Shown piece by piece: positions 1 to 12,337 of a stretch of DNA of 64,000 nucleotides (positions are counted from its first letter, which is position 1; the number at the start of each line of letters is the position of its first letter). This stretch comes from Scytalidium lignicola. Its lineage: Eukaryota > Ascomycota > Leotiomycetes. The notes below the pieces were generated by a model that did not search any database, had not been told where the DNA came from, and was given only the letters and a program-made list of their open reading frames with translations. Location: assembly GCA_002812745.2 (NCBI GenBank), contig NCSJ02000027.1, forward strand, positions 1 through 64,000, in the 5' to 3' direction. Position numbers and translations under genes: made by a program.

Positions 1-652
1 AGCTAAGGCCCCTGTTTTCCGNCTATATGGAATATTTAGCGAATGATTTGCGTTTTAATGCTGGCAATTTGCACTGTATAGCGTTACATTTACTTCTAGC
101 TCCATACCGGAAGCCGTGAGTATATACGGTATTCTGTAACAGCATGCCCGGCTCTTAGCTAAGACAAGCAAAAACGAAAAAGAAAAAGAAAAAAAGCCTT
201 CCTTCGAGCTGCTAGATAAGATGAAATAAGACGAACTGGTCAGCCTCGATCACAATCAAGACTTGAGGTCAACACTTGATGATATTACCCAGTCACACGT
301 ATTGCGCCCATATCTTGCGGTGGTAGTCCATCACGAGTACAGGATAGCACCTCGGCTCATGGCGAAGACTGACTCTAGAGATAAATCCCTCCTGTAGAAT
401 ATCTGCTAGGCTCACCGCCACCGTAAACGTTAGTTGCACTCGTATAAAATGCGGTAAGGAGCATTTTTGCTCTCCTGCCCCAAGGAACCGAAATGAATAA
501 TTTCATTGTTGCTGTCGGCGACCCGGAGTCCCACCACATCCGCAACTTTATGTCGTGGGCCAAAGTTTGATATAAAAGATGAAGCAGCATCTGCCCAGAG
601 TCGTCCCCAACACCTTAAGCCAGTACCAAACTCAATCCAAGCTGTATTAGAA
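1..652. other. Left-end non-coding stretch
   Basis: I see no supportable gene. There is an A/G-rich low-complexity run at about 170-200 and one N at 22. The last 80 bases hold the promoter of the downstream FAD oxidase. Confidence 0.6.
571..578 (+). promoter_or_regulatory. TATA-like box upstream of FAD oxidase
   Basis: TATAAAAG lies 75 bases before the start codon at 653, a usual distance for a fungal core promoter. No other upstream element is clear. Confidence 0.45.
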
Positions 653-2433
653 ATGCTGTGCAACGTACGCGGTGCCATTAAGCTGGCAACTCTCCTGGCA
701 GCCGCCGTGCCATTGGCTGCGCAAACTGTCAACTCCACTGCTTCCCTGACGTTTGGTTTTCCGACTGGGGTAAGTATCAAAGTACTTCTCTGTGCCACGC
801 ATGCTTCTGTTGGGGCCGTACTGCGCTACCCAACTGCAGATGCGCACATCTGACTATATATCCTTGCATCAAGCTCTGCCCCCTTCATATTCCTCTCTCC
901 ACGATTCCCGAAAAACAAACGGAATGGCTGACATAAGCAACTCACAGTGCAGTGCTCTCGCTGTCGCGGGCCTCGGGTCACTGCTGCTTTATCCCCATGA
1001 CTCCGCCTACGCCGCACGTGAGGCTTCCTATTGGGCAACAAATGCTGCCCTAGGGCCTCAGTGCATTATTCAACCACGCAATACCAAGGATGTCTCTCGA
1101 GTTATGAAGGTCCTTGCCAATCATGGCATTCTGTTCGCCGTCCGTAGCGGCGGGCATAGTCAGTGGTCTGGAGGTAGTGATGTCCATAATGGTGTCACAA
1201 TCGATCTCGGCCTCATGACCAATGTCACTTATAATCCTCAAACTCAGCTGGTCTCAATTGAGCCTGGTCCTAGATGGGGAGACGTCTACGCGGCTCTCGA
1301 GCCCTACGGTGTAGCCGTTACCGGTGGCCGTGACGCCGATGTTGGGGTTGGTGGTTTCCTGACAGGTGGCGGCAACTCCTACTATGTAGGACGTACTGGA
1401 TTTGGGTGTGACACTGTGGTCAACTTCGAGGTGGTTCTCGCCAGTGGAGAAGTCGTCAATGCCAATAAGTCATCGCACCCGGATCTGTGGAAGGCGCTTA
1501 AAGGAGGCTCTGGTAACTTTGGTATCGTTACCCGCTTCGATGTCGAGAGCTTGCCCTCTAAGCTTCTCTGGGGTGGCATGTCCGTACACCCCAAAACCGC
1601 AGGAAGCCAGCTCGCGACTACACTAGTGAACTTTAACAACGACAACCACAATCATCCTAATGATGCGCACCTGATCCTAGAGACCTATAATTCTTTTGTG
1701 CCTTCAGACACCGTCATCGCAAGCGTTATTATAGATACCCAGGGTACTGTGAATGCATCAGCCTTTTCAGAGATCCTGCAGGTGCCGGCTGTTTCGAGGG
1801 ACTTGAAGACCCGGAGTCTTCGTGAGGTTGCGACCACCTATATCACTCCGGGCGGTAGCCGGTATGCAAAGCACCTTTTCTCTGTTGATTATACCTACAA
1901 CAGCTGTCTTCTCATCGTACTAGACTAACATTAGCAGGGTCGTCTGGTTTACTCTCACCTTCAACAATGACGTCTCGATTATCAACAAGGCGTTGGAATT
2001 ACACGATGAGCTGGTCACAGACCTTACGTCATCGATGACTGCCACCGGCTTTGCAACTCAGTCCATCTTCCAGCCTCTTCCAGCCTATTTCGCCCAAAAC
2101 AGCGTCAAACAGGGCGGCAATATGCTGGGCCTGGATTCCGTAGACACCAACTCCATCCTGTGGCTCGGTTCGGTTGCGTACCAGGATAAGTCTTATGATC
2201 AGCTCGTGCACTCTAAGGTGTCTTCCTGGACGGGCAACATTGAGTCTTATGCTCGTTCTCAGAATGGTGATGTGTCATGGCGATACATCAACTATGCTGA
2301 TGGATCACAGGATCCTCTTAAGAGCTATGGCGCTGCTAACTTCAACTATATCCGGAAGGTGGCGGCCAAATATGATCCCACTGGCGTGTTTCAAATTCAG
2401 GTCCCCAGTGGCTTCAAGATATCAAGAGCGTAA
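653..2433 (+). CDS. Secreted FAD-binding (BBE-like) oxidoreductase
   Basis: Exons 653-769, 948-1861 and 1938-2433 give 508 residues, and all splice phases match (GTAAGT and GTATGC donors, CAG acceptors). The start at 653 is chosen because it gives a signal peptide: a short charged N-terminus, then the hydrophobic LATLLAAAVPLAAQ. The FAD_binding_4 domain follows with the VRSGGHSQW motif, whose His is the usual covalent FAD attachment residue. The later GGSGNFGIVT segment and the C-terminal NYADGSQDPLKSYG segment (BBE domain) also fit. Such enzymes oxidise sugars, alkaloids or polyketides outside the cell; the substrate here cannot be told. The gene stands alone next to AT-rich repeat DNA. No frame damage is visible. 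Confidence 0.92.
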
Positions 2434-3584
2434 TTCAGACCCAGCCTTACGTATTCGCAACGGCGTTTGAGCAAATTCATCATTAGCTGCATTAGGAATG
2501 AATGTCATAAGTTTTATTTATGTGTCACGCTCTAGTTCTTTCAAATATATCATTTAATTTTGGAACAAGCAAATATGTCTACCCCATCAAAATCCAAAGT
2601 GCATGTTGTTGTCTCGATGTTAGGTGGTAAATCTCCTACAAATCTTTATTTACCAGCAGCACTTAACCCTCATCGTAATGTTTCAACTGGCCACATATGG
2701 TTCGTAAATTGAGTTGCTGTGATCACTCTTTCTTACTGACTTCGTTTCTCTGACCTGTTTGGGCAACTCCAAAACTCGGCAAACTTAAGTCAGCAATATT
2801 TTCCACTGTGATAAAAAAGTTATCTTCCATAACTATCCATTACTCTGTATGTACGAACCTCACTGAATTCCACACATTAATTTGTTACCTTGCTATGTAC
2901 ATGTCCTAATATGCTTTTTTGACAATGAGATTTTCAACGTGTGGCGATTGGAGATGGGTGTTAAGGAGGCAGCTTGCACAGAGTGAAGGAAGGTCAGGTA
3001 GTTGACGATTATAACGCTATAGATCTTATAGTCATAGAACAGCGAAGCGATAGTGTATATAGAATATCTATTATCAGAATAAAATACAAGTTAATCTCTA
3101 AGCTCCCCAAAATACAAGAAAGAATCGGGATTTATATAACTGCAAGAGCCACCCTAGCTAACCGCATAACTGCTGTACTGCTTGCTCCTTGCCGCCTATC
3201 ACTCCCTTAACAGCCCACGCTCCTTCTAATACCATCTTTACAATTATTAAAGTTACAGGTAAAATATTAGTTTAGTCACTTTATACTAATAATAATAAGA
3301 AGACTAATTAATATAAAAGTTAAGAGCATTTAAAATTTGAATTTTAAGAAATGTAAGTTTTAAGCTTGAATATTTTACAAATCAAAATAAAGTGTTTATT
3401 TAAAAGATATAAAGGAAATATATAAAGGATTTATAATTATAAATTAAAGTTTTAATAACATTATAAAATATTAAAATCAAAGTTAATAAAAAAAGTTAAA
3501 TTAAGTTATTCTTTTAATATTTCTTTTATTTTTGTTATTGTAAACTTGAAGGTTAAAGGATAATTATATAATAATAAGAGGATA
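2434..3584. other. AT-rich intergenic region
   Basis: No gene is supportable. From about 3240 to 3589 the sequence is extremely AT-rich (mostly A, T and short TAAT runs), typical of old repeat DNA altered by repeat-induced point mutation. A small open frame at 2974-3210 has no protein-like features. Confidence 0.6.
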
Positions 3585-3589
3585 ATATA

Positions 3590-3854
3590 TGTCAGGGTCG
3601 TCCGTACGTAGAGTGAAGAGAGACCAGGAGGCTGAAACATAATAGGAGACTAGCAGTGTGGTAGCAGGGGTTAGGTGTAGATTCGTTCTAAAACTCGGTG
3701 TTCTCTTAAAGTACAAGATTGATCTCTGACTCCTGTTAAAGAGAAGGGGAAACCACCCTCTTTATAGACGGGAGTCAGCAGCTAAGGAGAGGCTAGGACT
3801 CAGACCCTTATCCTTTTCCTCCCTTCACGTGATTAGTACACTGAGGCCCTGACA
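3590..3854. mobile_element. Solo LTR, 265 bp, with 5-bp target duplication
   Basis: The element begins TGTCAGGG and ends CCCTGACA, a perfect 8-bp inverted terminal pair with the TG...CA ends of retrotransposon LTRs. It is flanked on both sides by ATATA (3585-3589 and 3855-3859), which fits integrase-made target duplication. A TATA-like ctctttatag sits inside. No internal retroelement coding sequence adjoins it, so it is a solo LTR left by recombination. The LTR superfamily is undetermined. Confidence 0.8.
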
Positions 3855-5960
3855 ATATATAATAAGGAATTCTTATTCTTTATATACATATAAACAAAGT
3901 GTTGGTAGAATAGTGGTTACGTACACGTGATATTCACGTGCCCCTGTAAGCTAGTCCCGATTAGGTAGTGGGAACGAGCGAAGCTCCTACAGCTTCGCCC
4001 TCCCACCCCTATTCGTACAACAACCATGGAATAGCACAACGAGTATATTACGTATAATTGCGTACCGTACTTCGTGCTACAGGTGAACCGACATTAAAGT
4101 AATTAGCTATTTTACAAAAATTTATTTCTTTAAACTTTGTATTTGTTAAGTTATTACTGTACAGTTTTCGTTGATTTTGCAGTAAATTCAAAATAGGTCG
4201 CCGCTCATAATCTTCAGAATGCAGAACCCCAATCCTTATGCATTTTGTTGTTATAACTACTTGGTTGATTCAAAGAGATTCACGATCATCAAATCATTCT
4301 GTGCTCGGATACTCCGTATCATTGCTGGGTTTGGCTCTTCTTCGACTATTTGGAGTTCAACGGGGAGACTAATCCTCTAAAGCCCTGCCTAATACCACTG
4401 GCTAGACGCATTAAGTTCTCCAATATGGCTCTCTATAATGGCGCTCATATTCGTCAGGCTTAGATACAGACGAGCTCACCGTAATCTCAAAGATCTTTTG
4501 TGTCCATAACTTCCGGGCTCTTTAAAACATCGCCAGTGTAAAACCTTGTGCCATGAAGCGTATCGATAGGTAAGGAAGCCTGGTTCCAAGTCACTGTCCG
4601 TGCCTGCGTTTTACGACACTTCTTATGTGATTTGCTAAACTTACCTCGCCGATCTCTGATCCCTTTTTTGGTCTCCGCCAGCTCGAGATTGAAAGGGTGC
4701 TGAGCTGTTATGTAATGTGGCAGTATCATCCAAATAGTTAGGATAAGACCAGCTTCTTGATGATTACTGTACATAGCACATCTCGGGAGATTACCTCAGC
4801 TTCCAAAAAGGGTACAATGTAAGACCCCACAGCAATTTGAAGGTCATTGCGGTGGCAATACGACAAGAGGAAACGGATTCCTCTGGCGCCAGTGAAGCCA
4901 CTTGAAGCCACTTCAGCCTTCGATACCTTTCATAATTACGGACATTTAAGCGCCTCGTTTCTTAACATCATATTCTTGTTCTTTGATTAACAATTTTTTG
5001 GCTTTAAGGCTTTTTCTAATGATACTAGGCCTACTGTCTCTTCATTGATCCCTCCCATACCTCCGGGCCAACGTAATACTTCGCCAAATTGTTGTTAGAG
5101 CCTTAACTTTCAGCTTTACGTTTAGTTTGAAGTGCCATATCTATTGTAATTGGTAAAGTGCTGTTTCAAAATCGACTAACAAAACATGAAGTAGAGTGTG
5201 GGTGCCATTGCCTAAAATCCGAGAGATAAGCATGAGAAGTCAAAGAATAGTATTCGTGTGCATTGCAAATGATGCGTACACTCTATATGAGTACTGTAAC
5301 TGTGGAATTACAACATTTCTTAATTGATTTGAAAGAAAGAATTGAGCAAAGCGTATTATGTTACAAGTGTGGCGCTAGCTGCGCAAAGAACAGTAAATTC
5401 GAAAAGGGAATGGTACTAGAACGGTATTTATTATTTATATTTTAATTGATGTTTTTATTTAATCGTACGTTCATTTAGAGGAGATATATATATTTTCGGG
5501 TCTTTTNACTGAGCTTTCTCAAAGGGCTTTTTCGATGGTTTTCGGTTTAATATTAATTATTTTATCTTTCATATTAGGGAGAATAAATATTTAAATCAGT
5601 CGTCACATAGAGATTGATTTCTGCGTCCAAATTTAAGGGAAAGTGAAAATCAGAAGAGATAAAATTGCAGAGCAACAAACCAAGGCTCAATAATTCCTAC
5701 CTAGACCCCGCTTCTACGGAGAAGAGCGAAGTCTGGTGATGTAGGAAAGGCATGAGCAACAGTGGGGAAGCCTCAGAGTTACATAAGAGTTGTTATCGTA
5801 AATTCTTCAGTCCGAGATAGGACAATTGATAAACCATCTACTGATCATCCCATCGCACACTATCACTGTGAAATTCCAGTGTCCTCTTACTTGTTTTGCG
5901 TGTTTGAATATTGGTTGTCGAATAGGCACCCTTCATAATAGATTTCTTAGATTATCCATC
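3855..5960. other. Intergenic region with possible LTR-like fragment
   Basis: No gene is supportable. The segment 3900-4022 starts TGTTG and ends CAACA and may be a short LTR fragment, but no target duplication flanks it. Open frames at 4487-4774 (minus) and 5263-5445 lack recognisable domains. One N lies at 5507 beside a T run. Confidence 0.45.
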
Positions 5961-7062
5961 ATGGTCAAACGAGTCCTTGTCGGCTATGGTATTGACGTGG
6001 ATGCCGTGAGCGGCTGGTGAGTTCAATAATATGAGAAGACTCGAACTTATAGTACCTCAACCGCTAATGCTGTTTAATTATAGGATTAACACTTGCTCTG
6101 GTGCTCCAGCGGGCCCTACAGATGTCTCTCGTGGTATTTTTGGGGCAACAGTCGGTATCGACCGCCTACTGAAGCTCTGGGACAAATATGGGATAAAGAC
6201 GACGTGGTTCGTGCCTGCTCATTCACTGGAGTCATTCCCATCCCAGCTCAAAAAGATTCGGGATGCCGGGCACGAAATGTAAGTGGAAATATCTTGTTAG
6301 GAAAACTTCTCTTCTAAAGAAGCTATTATGATAACCTCGTTTCGGCAGTGGGTTGCATGGGTATTGCCACGAGTATGTCGGTACCTTGAATGAGCAACAG
6401 CAGCGAGATGTGATGAAAAAATCCGTTGATGTTGTGACTGCATTCCTCGGAAAGAAACCAAGAGGGTGGACAGCTCCAGCTTGGAATACATCTAAGCAGA
6501 CTATTCAAATTCTCCAGGAATTCGGCATCGTAAGTAGGTTTAACTGAGATGACTATAATGAAAGTGAGATCTCACTAGATGTCTATAGGAATATGACCAT
6601 TCCTTCATGCATCACGATTGCCAGTTGTACTATGCCCCTGATCTCACAGAAGAATACAGGGAGACCGACATTAAAAATGAAGCCTCAACTTGGATGACGC
6701 CTATGTCAAAAATCACGCCTAGCAAGATTGTGGAAGTGCCGGCAAATTGGCACTTGGATGACTGGCCACCATTTGTAGTCAACTTCAAGTCACCGTCAAG
6801 CCAGGGATATATAGACCCAGATGTCATTGAGAAGCTATGGAAGAAACAATTCGATTACTTCTACCGCGAATATGACACGTTCTTCTTTCCTATGACGGTG
6901 CATCCGCAGGTTAGTGGGAAGCCACAGGTGATTCTAATGCACGAGAATATCATAGAATACATAAATTCGCACGAGGGTGTGGAGTGGGTGACTATGGAGC
7001 AGATGGTGGATGAATTCAAGTCTGGTAGGATGGAAGGGGCGACAGTGGAGGGTGGTGTCTAA
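5961..7062 (+). CDS. Polysaccharide deacetylase family protein (NodB/CE4, HpPgdA-like)
   Basis: Exons 5961-6016, 6084-6278, 6349-6529 and 6589-7062 join in phase to 301 residues. The N-terminus VLVGYGIDVDAVSGW carries the Asp pair, and GLHGYCHEY supplies the His-x3-His metal ligands of the NodB fold. WTAPAW and the W-H-L-D-D-W-P stretch match the HpPgdA-like branch of CE4 enzymes, which includes amide hydrolases related to peptidoglycan deacetylases and allantoinase-like PuuE. There is no signal peptide, so the protein probably acts in the cytosol on a small amide rather than on the cell wall. It lies tail to tail with a Zn2Cys6 regulator, 325 bases away. Substrate is unknown. Confidence 0.9.
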
Positions 7063-7387
7063 TCGAATCAGTCAATCTTTTCGAGGACATTACTACTTGA
7101 TATCATATAACCTACATCATTTGCAGACAAATGTATCCATCTAAGCAGAAATTATCCCTCACCATAGCCAGCATCAGAGACTAGACGAGACAGGCTGAGA
7201 AACTCGACATGTCTATCTTGATTGCAGAAGTCTATAATAGTTACGTTGAGGTAGTTACTGTATTATTCAGGCCTAGGACGTAGTGTTTGATATGATTTAT
7301 CTCGGTTGAGCCATCTTTGCAAAGCGGGAGGATCGTTTAGTATATCCAATGTATTCGAATAACAAGACTGGGCTAGGCTGCTTCTCC
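7063..7387. other. Convergent intergenic region
   Basis: The 325 bases between the 3' ends of the deacetylase and the Zn2Cys6 regulator show no gene. It presumably holds both polyadenylation regions. Confidence 0.5.
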
Positions 7388-9802
7388 CTATGATTCCCAG
7401 TCCCACATCGACGATGGTAACTGACTAGTGCTATTGAACGCTTCCCAGTCCATAGATAGCTCATCGAAGTCGGGATACAAGTATATACCGGAGTTATCGT
7501 TTATAGAGGGACTCAGGGGATTACCTTGCAGTTGTCGATGATCCCGATTAGTGTCTCCACCGCTGTTGGCTACGCTTTTACCAGTTGAAGGTGATAACAA
7601 ACGTCCGTTTGCTGTCAAATTTATTCCAGGAGTAATGTCTAAGCCATTTTCTAGAAGTGTGCTGTTTTCGATCATGTCATTTCGGGGCTCGGAGCCCTTG
7701 AAGTGCTCCCTAAGCTGATTGAGAGTTGAAGATGTATCGGCAATATCCACTTGTGAGTTTTGTTTGCCAAGGTCTGCTAACGTTTTCGATGCTATAACAT
7801 CAAATGCATCACGTTTGCCTTTGAGAGCAGGAAAACGCTCGACTAGGCCCCAGAGGACAGTCGAAGTGGAATGGATCAAACTCTCAAGCAAACGGAGGGT
7901 GAAGCGTTCTCGAACAAGACTGGCGTTGACATAGCAGTACATAAGCGCCGTTCCAGCCTCGAAGAGGTTTTCTATCGCCTGCCAGAACAAAAACAGTTTA
8001 TTCTCGAGGTGGAATCGTCGATAGAGATTTATAACATAAGCAGACGAAGAAGCGAGCTCTAACATTCCCTGTGTTGAAGGCACCGGAATCTTTGGTGAAG
8101 GACGATATAGCAACACCAAGGCGCGTCGAAAAGTTAGTTCACGCATTTCAGGTAGTCTAATTCTATCTATTCCAGCCTCTGAACGCCTGTTTTCTTGACG
8201 GACTTCATCATACCACTGTTGAATTCGTTGTTGCATTGCGGTTTGCCAGTCGGCATAGTCGATTGCAGGAAATATAGGCAGAGGATTTTCATACAGGACT
8301 GTGCGAATTTCTGACTGTAAACGTCGATATTTGAACCAATGTATGCTATATCTTTTCTTTCCCAATGCAATGCTTTCTGTGTTTATGATGCCGTCTGCGG
8401 TAATGTACTCATCATTTACGTTACTTGGAAACTAATTTTTAAAATGTTAACTACCAAATACAAAGTAATGGTGCAAATCCCCTTTTAAAATTGACTTACT
8501 TTCGCCGTGATAACACTGTCTGATAAACAGGTCGGTCTTCCCATGGCTATCGCAAGACTCCTATCCAGAGAGTATGCAACCCAAAAAGTCCGACGCATAA
8601 TGTCTAAGGTTAGACAATCTATGGTCCCAACAGGAGGGTCTTCATGCAATCCGAGTTCCACTGCACGCCGTAGTGCTAACCCGATGGTGTCCCATCCACC
8701 GAGATCAGTTGGATGTAGGTATGAGTATTCTGCAAGTAAAATGAGGGCTTGCACGCCTTCAATGTTGTTAGGGAACCCAACTTCGTTCAATGCCATCAGA
8801 GCTGTTTCACAATATCGGTCACAAAGTAAAGTTGGAATTGTCGAAGAGTCCTGCTTTTGCAGGGCAAGCAGGCCAATAGCAAAGACCATATTTACAAAGA
8901 ATACATCGAGTTTCAAGTCGTCTCCGGCTTGTATTATAGCTGTATCTGTCTGTCTTGCGGAAACTTCTGCGTAAGCATGCTCAAGTTTCCTGCGAAAAGT
9001 TGGCTCGTGTAATAAAGGCGAGCTGAAGTTGGCATATTCAAAGTAGGCCCTTATGAAGCACTCGGCCGCTTTTCTGTCTGGCAATGGATTCGTAGGGAGG
9101 CTTAAGCCTTCAGCGACGCTCGATATAATTTGGTTTTCTTCTCGTAAAGGCTGTCGCTCACGGAGTTTAGGCGTGGGGCCGGCTCTGTCAGGTCCCATCA
9201 AGCCGGTCAATAAAATCTTGGAGATTTTGGGTTCATGAGCAGGGGTGTTTTGCATCATGTGCAATACATCATCGAGTGTTGTCTGGGCTTCAGCTACTTG
9301 CCTCCGGTCTGCGACAGATGAAATGGGGCTATTCTCGGCACGTTCAGATGGTGAAGGGAACGATATCACACACGGTTCGGCTCCGGACGACCCAGGAACC
9401 ATTGATTGGTCTCTTTCATTGAAGCCATGTTGTTGAAGCTTGAGCTCTAGGTACGCGACCCGTTCTTCTAGATTATATACGTAGCTGCAGTTGCAGACCA
9501 ATAATGGTTAATAAGGGTCTTTAGAAGATGCAAATGGTTTTACCTTCTAGGGACTTTTTTNCTTCATCACCGGATCGTATCCAACACATTCAACGCCTGC
9601 AGTTTGGCACAGGCTACATGCCTTTTGCCTGTTCAACATTTTTGGAGTAATTGAAGTAGTTGGATAATCGCATACTTACAGGTAGTTTCTGATCACACCG
9701 TTTCTTTCTCTGGCGACAACGAATGCAGGCCGTGATATTGGATCTAGCAAGAGGTGCGGGCTTGTGATGCGAACCTTGCCGCGGACTGGTAGCCTGCATC
9801 AT
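7388..9802 (-). CDS. Zn2Cys6 transcription factor with fungal-specific TF domain
   Basis: Four exons on the minus strand: 9680-9802, 9544-9621, 8500-9484 and 7388-8431. They give 742 residues once the N at 9561 is ignored. The six zinc ligands are C26, C29, C36, C43, C46 and C53, with KKRCDQKLPAC in the loop. The linker reads VPRRSYVYNLEERVAYLE and leads into a leucine-rich dimerisation coil. The middle region, with FIRAYFEYANFSSPLLHEPTF and RRTFWVAYSLDRSLAIAMGRP, is the Fungal_trans domain (PF04082). With the N kept, exon 2 meets a stop; with it dropped, the frame and the 9484 acceptor phase both fit. It sits between the deacetylase and the amine oxidase, which makes it the likely local regulator. 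Confidence 0.9.
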
Positions 9803-10793
9803 TCCAGATCTTACTCGAGGCTATCGTCCAGAGTTAACTATGAGCATGTTCGGAGTTAGTCCAGGACTGTGAGGGGCCGGACGGGGACTGTGAAGAAGGA
9901 GTTGATATGCATGCCAGTAAGGGAGCTTTGGGGTTGTTCGGTTGCGATAAGCCTAGTTTATGGCTGACTAAGGATTTAACATCTCTGGTTTACTGCAAGT
10001 TACTTCAGATCGTACTTTTTGCCGGTCTCAACAACTAGAGAATGCCAAATAACCAATTTTCTGAACCAGCTTATTGAGAGTTATAGTCATGTTTGTGTAA
10101 TTTAATCTAGCTATGGAGGGAGCATATAAGTAGAAGAAATCTTCCTAACTAGCATTTTCCCTAATCTACTGAGTCACGTAAAAATTTCCAGAACCTATTC
10201 AGTCAGAGGTCAAAGTGTGTGGAATAGGCTAGAGTATATATAATAAATTGTATCGTGAGTTAGCTCAATTGATTGCTAGAACATATAATGGCTGGGTACG
10301 GTGATATAACCCTTTGTATTTAGATGGGTTGCTAAATAGCCAGCAATGTCCGGATAGGCACTAATTCCCTGATAAATTTGTATCAGAGTTCACGTTCGTA
10401 AGGAATTGAGGTTAATCTAAGGTCCAGAAGCGCCATTTTGTCACATGTCGCACTTGTTGTTGTATACTCCGTAGCGATAATATTATTTAAAGGACACATC
10501 TTATTCTCATGACAAATATTAACCTTCGGGAGGTTTGGATTGTTCTTTATGCTTAAGGATTCACAACACCATGTACACAAAGTAGAAGCCGTTCGCCTTT
10601 CGAGGCAAGCCTTGTTAGTAAGATCCTTCCATTTATGAAGCCTGGCCGTCAATTAACTGCGAGGGCTGACTATTCGAAGCGTATTTATGCAAGTATGGTC
10701 TCAATTGGATACCTTGACCATTTCTGCCTCACCAATATTGATCTAGTGGTGATGAACTCACCGACGGTGGTTAAGACGGCAACCGACAAAATA
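9803..10793. other. Intergenic region
   Basis: Contains the promoter of the Zn2Cys6 regulator on one side and the 3' flank of the amine oxidase on the other. An open frame at 10383-10652 (minus) shows no domain features. I see nothing else. Confidence 0.5.
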
Positions 10794-12337
10794 CTAGAGC
10801 CGGCTTCGCACTACATTACACAACTCTTCCGGGTCTCCGTCCATTCGCGGCGCATTATAATCACCCCCCTCCCTTCCCTTATCGTATGCCCATTTCTTAG
10901 CCAGCTCGGGCGACAAGGTACCCTCCATTGAATCTACTACCAGGTCTCCTATTACAGGTAAAAACTTCCAGGCATGGGCTGAGCCACCTGTTGCCAGATG
11001 TATACCAGCAATGCGAGGGTGAGGTGCAATCAGGAAGTCCGCTGTCGGAGTAGTACAAATCCTACGTTATGTGCAAGGTAAGCTTTAGATAACACACAGC
11101 GCATAAGTATATATGGAAAATGCAAGATTACGTACCAACATAGTTTAGTTCGGTCGAAAGGCTTGTCTGCCAGGGAAGGCATGATTTCTCTCAAATTTTC
11201 ACGCATTGCTTTCTCGGCCCCTAAAGGAATGACATCGTTTGGGTTAGAGACAATGGTTCTAGGATAGGAAATCTCAATGGTTTTGGAAGCATCTTCTGGG
11301 TGTTTGATTCGCACAGTATTCTTGTACCCTGGTGAACGTCGAAGAATTTTTATTTCTCCATGATATGGAGGAAACATGTTAAGGCCGGTGCTAAGGTTCG
11401 TTGTGATGGACATCTTTCCCCAATGTTCCTCTTCTTCAGGGGTAACTTTGATCCAGGCAACTTCATGAGCAATTGGATTGATTCGCTGCTCGAGATAGAC
11501 CAGCCGATTTGACCATGCGCCAGCTGCTACTAGAACAAGATCTGCTTGTAGGCTACAGCCATCTTCTAAGGAAACTCCTTTGGAGACATCATCTTCGATA
11601 CGGATACACTCGACTGCTGAACCACATCGGAAGGAAATAGAGGGTTGTCTCGAGCAACGCTTGTAGTAAATTTCAATGCATGCTTCTGCATCGATAAAAG
11701 CAGCCTGGAGGTTGCAGTAAGCCATGTTCCATCTAGATTTGCCACCAGCCAAGGTATTGTCTAGAGGCGGCATGGTGTTATCACCGTGAATACGCTGGAA
11801 TACGGCCTCACGGCTTGTCATGTCCACGATATCTTTAGGGTCATAAATAGATCCTGCCAACTTTCGCTGAGTCTTCCAAAGCTCTGTAAACCGACTTGGT
11901 TGGCCATCGCAGGCAAACGTCATTCCCTGATGGAATATGTGTTGTTTGAGGTCAGAGTCATTCTCAATTTCGGACTTAGCTTCTTTAGCAAGCCGAGCAT
12001 ATATTGGGTCCGCATAATCTGCAAGGTGGAAGTTAATAAGTTTCTTCTATAGCCTTTAGAGACACCATGTCTCGAGGTACACTTCCTAAAACTCACCTGC
12101 CCGGATACAACGAGTGGTGTCGACGCTACTCCCGTCAACTACAGGAGGCGTCAACCTGTCAATGACAGTGATTTTTGTTGAAGGATATCTCTTTGCAATT
12201 GAAAGTGCGGTAGAGAGCCCAAATATGCCCGCACCGATAATAATCACGCTTGCTGGCAGAGGTCTGCAGGCCTGATCTACGGATGAATCTTGCTGGTAAG
12301 TCATGTTTAGAATTGGAGGAACACTTAGTTTGGACAA
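10794..12337 (-). CDS. FAD-dependent amine oxidase, DAO family (fructosyl-amino-acid/saccharopine-oxidase-like)
   Basis: Exons 12097-12337, 11136-12018 and 10794-11061 (minus) join in phase to 463 residues. The N-terminal Rossmann motif [16 protein letters not shown] binds [19 protein letters not shown] spans the first splice, [12 protein letters not shown] lies in the middle, and [17 protein letters not shown] crosses the second splice. The tail [16 protein letters not shown] is typical of fructosyl-amine and saccharopine oxidases. These enzymes remove a secondary amine with O2, releasing H2O2. There is no SKL-type end: the protein ends in VVRSRL, which only loosely resembles a peroxisomal signal. 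In Amadoriases a Cys in a KxC-EHPGY motif binds FAD; here the matching position reads KIL, so FAD may be bound differently. A divergent permease gene starts 1.28 kb away. Confidence 0.9.

Noticed and set aside
792..947. Start of the FAD oxidase at the first ATG of the long frame (792)
   Set aside because: The upstream exon 653-769 supplies a signal peptide and joins in phase at 948, so the frame before 948 is intron.
4487..4774. Minus-strand frame of 95 codons
   Set aside because: Neighbouring frames hold similar weak protein-like stretches, but nothing matches a family I know.
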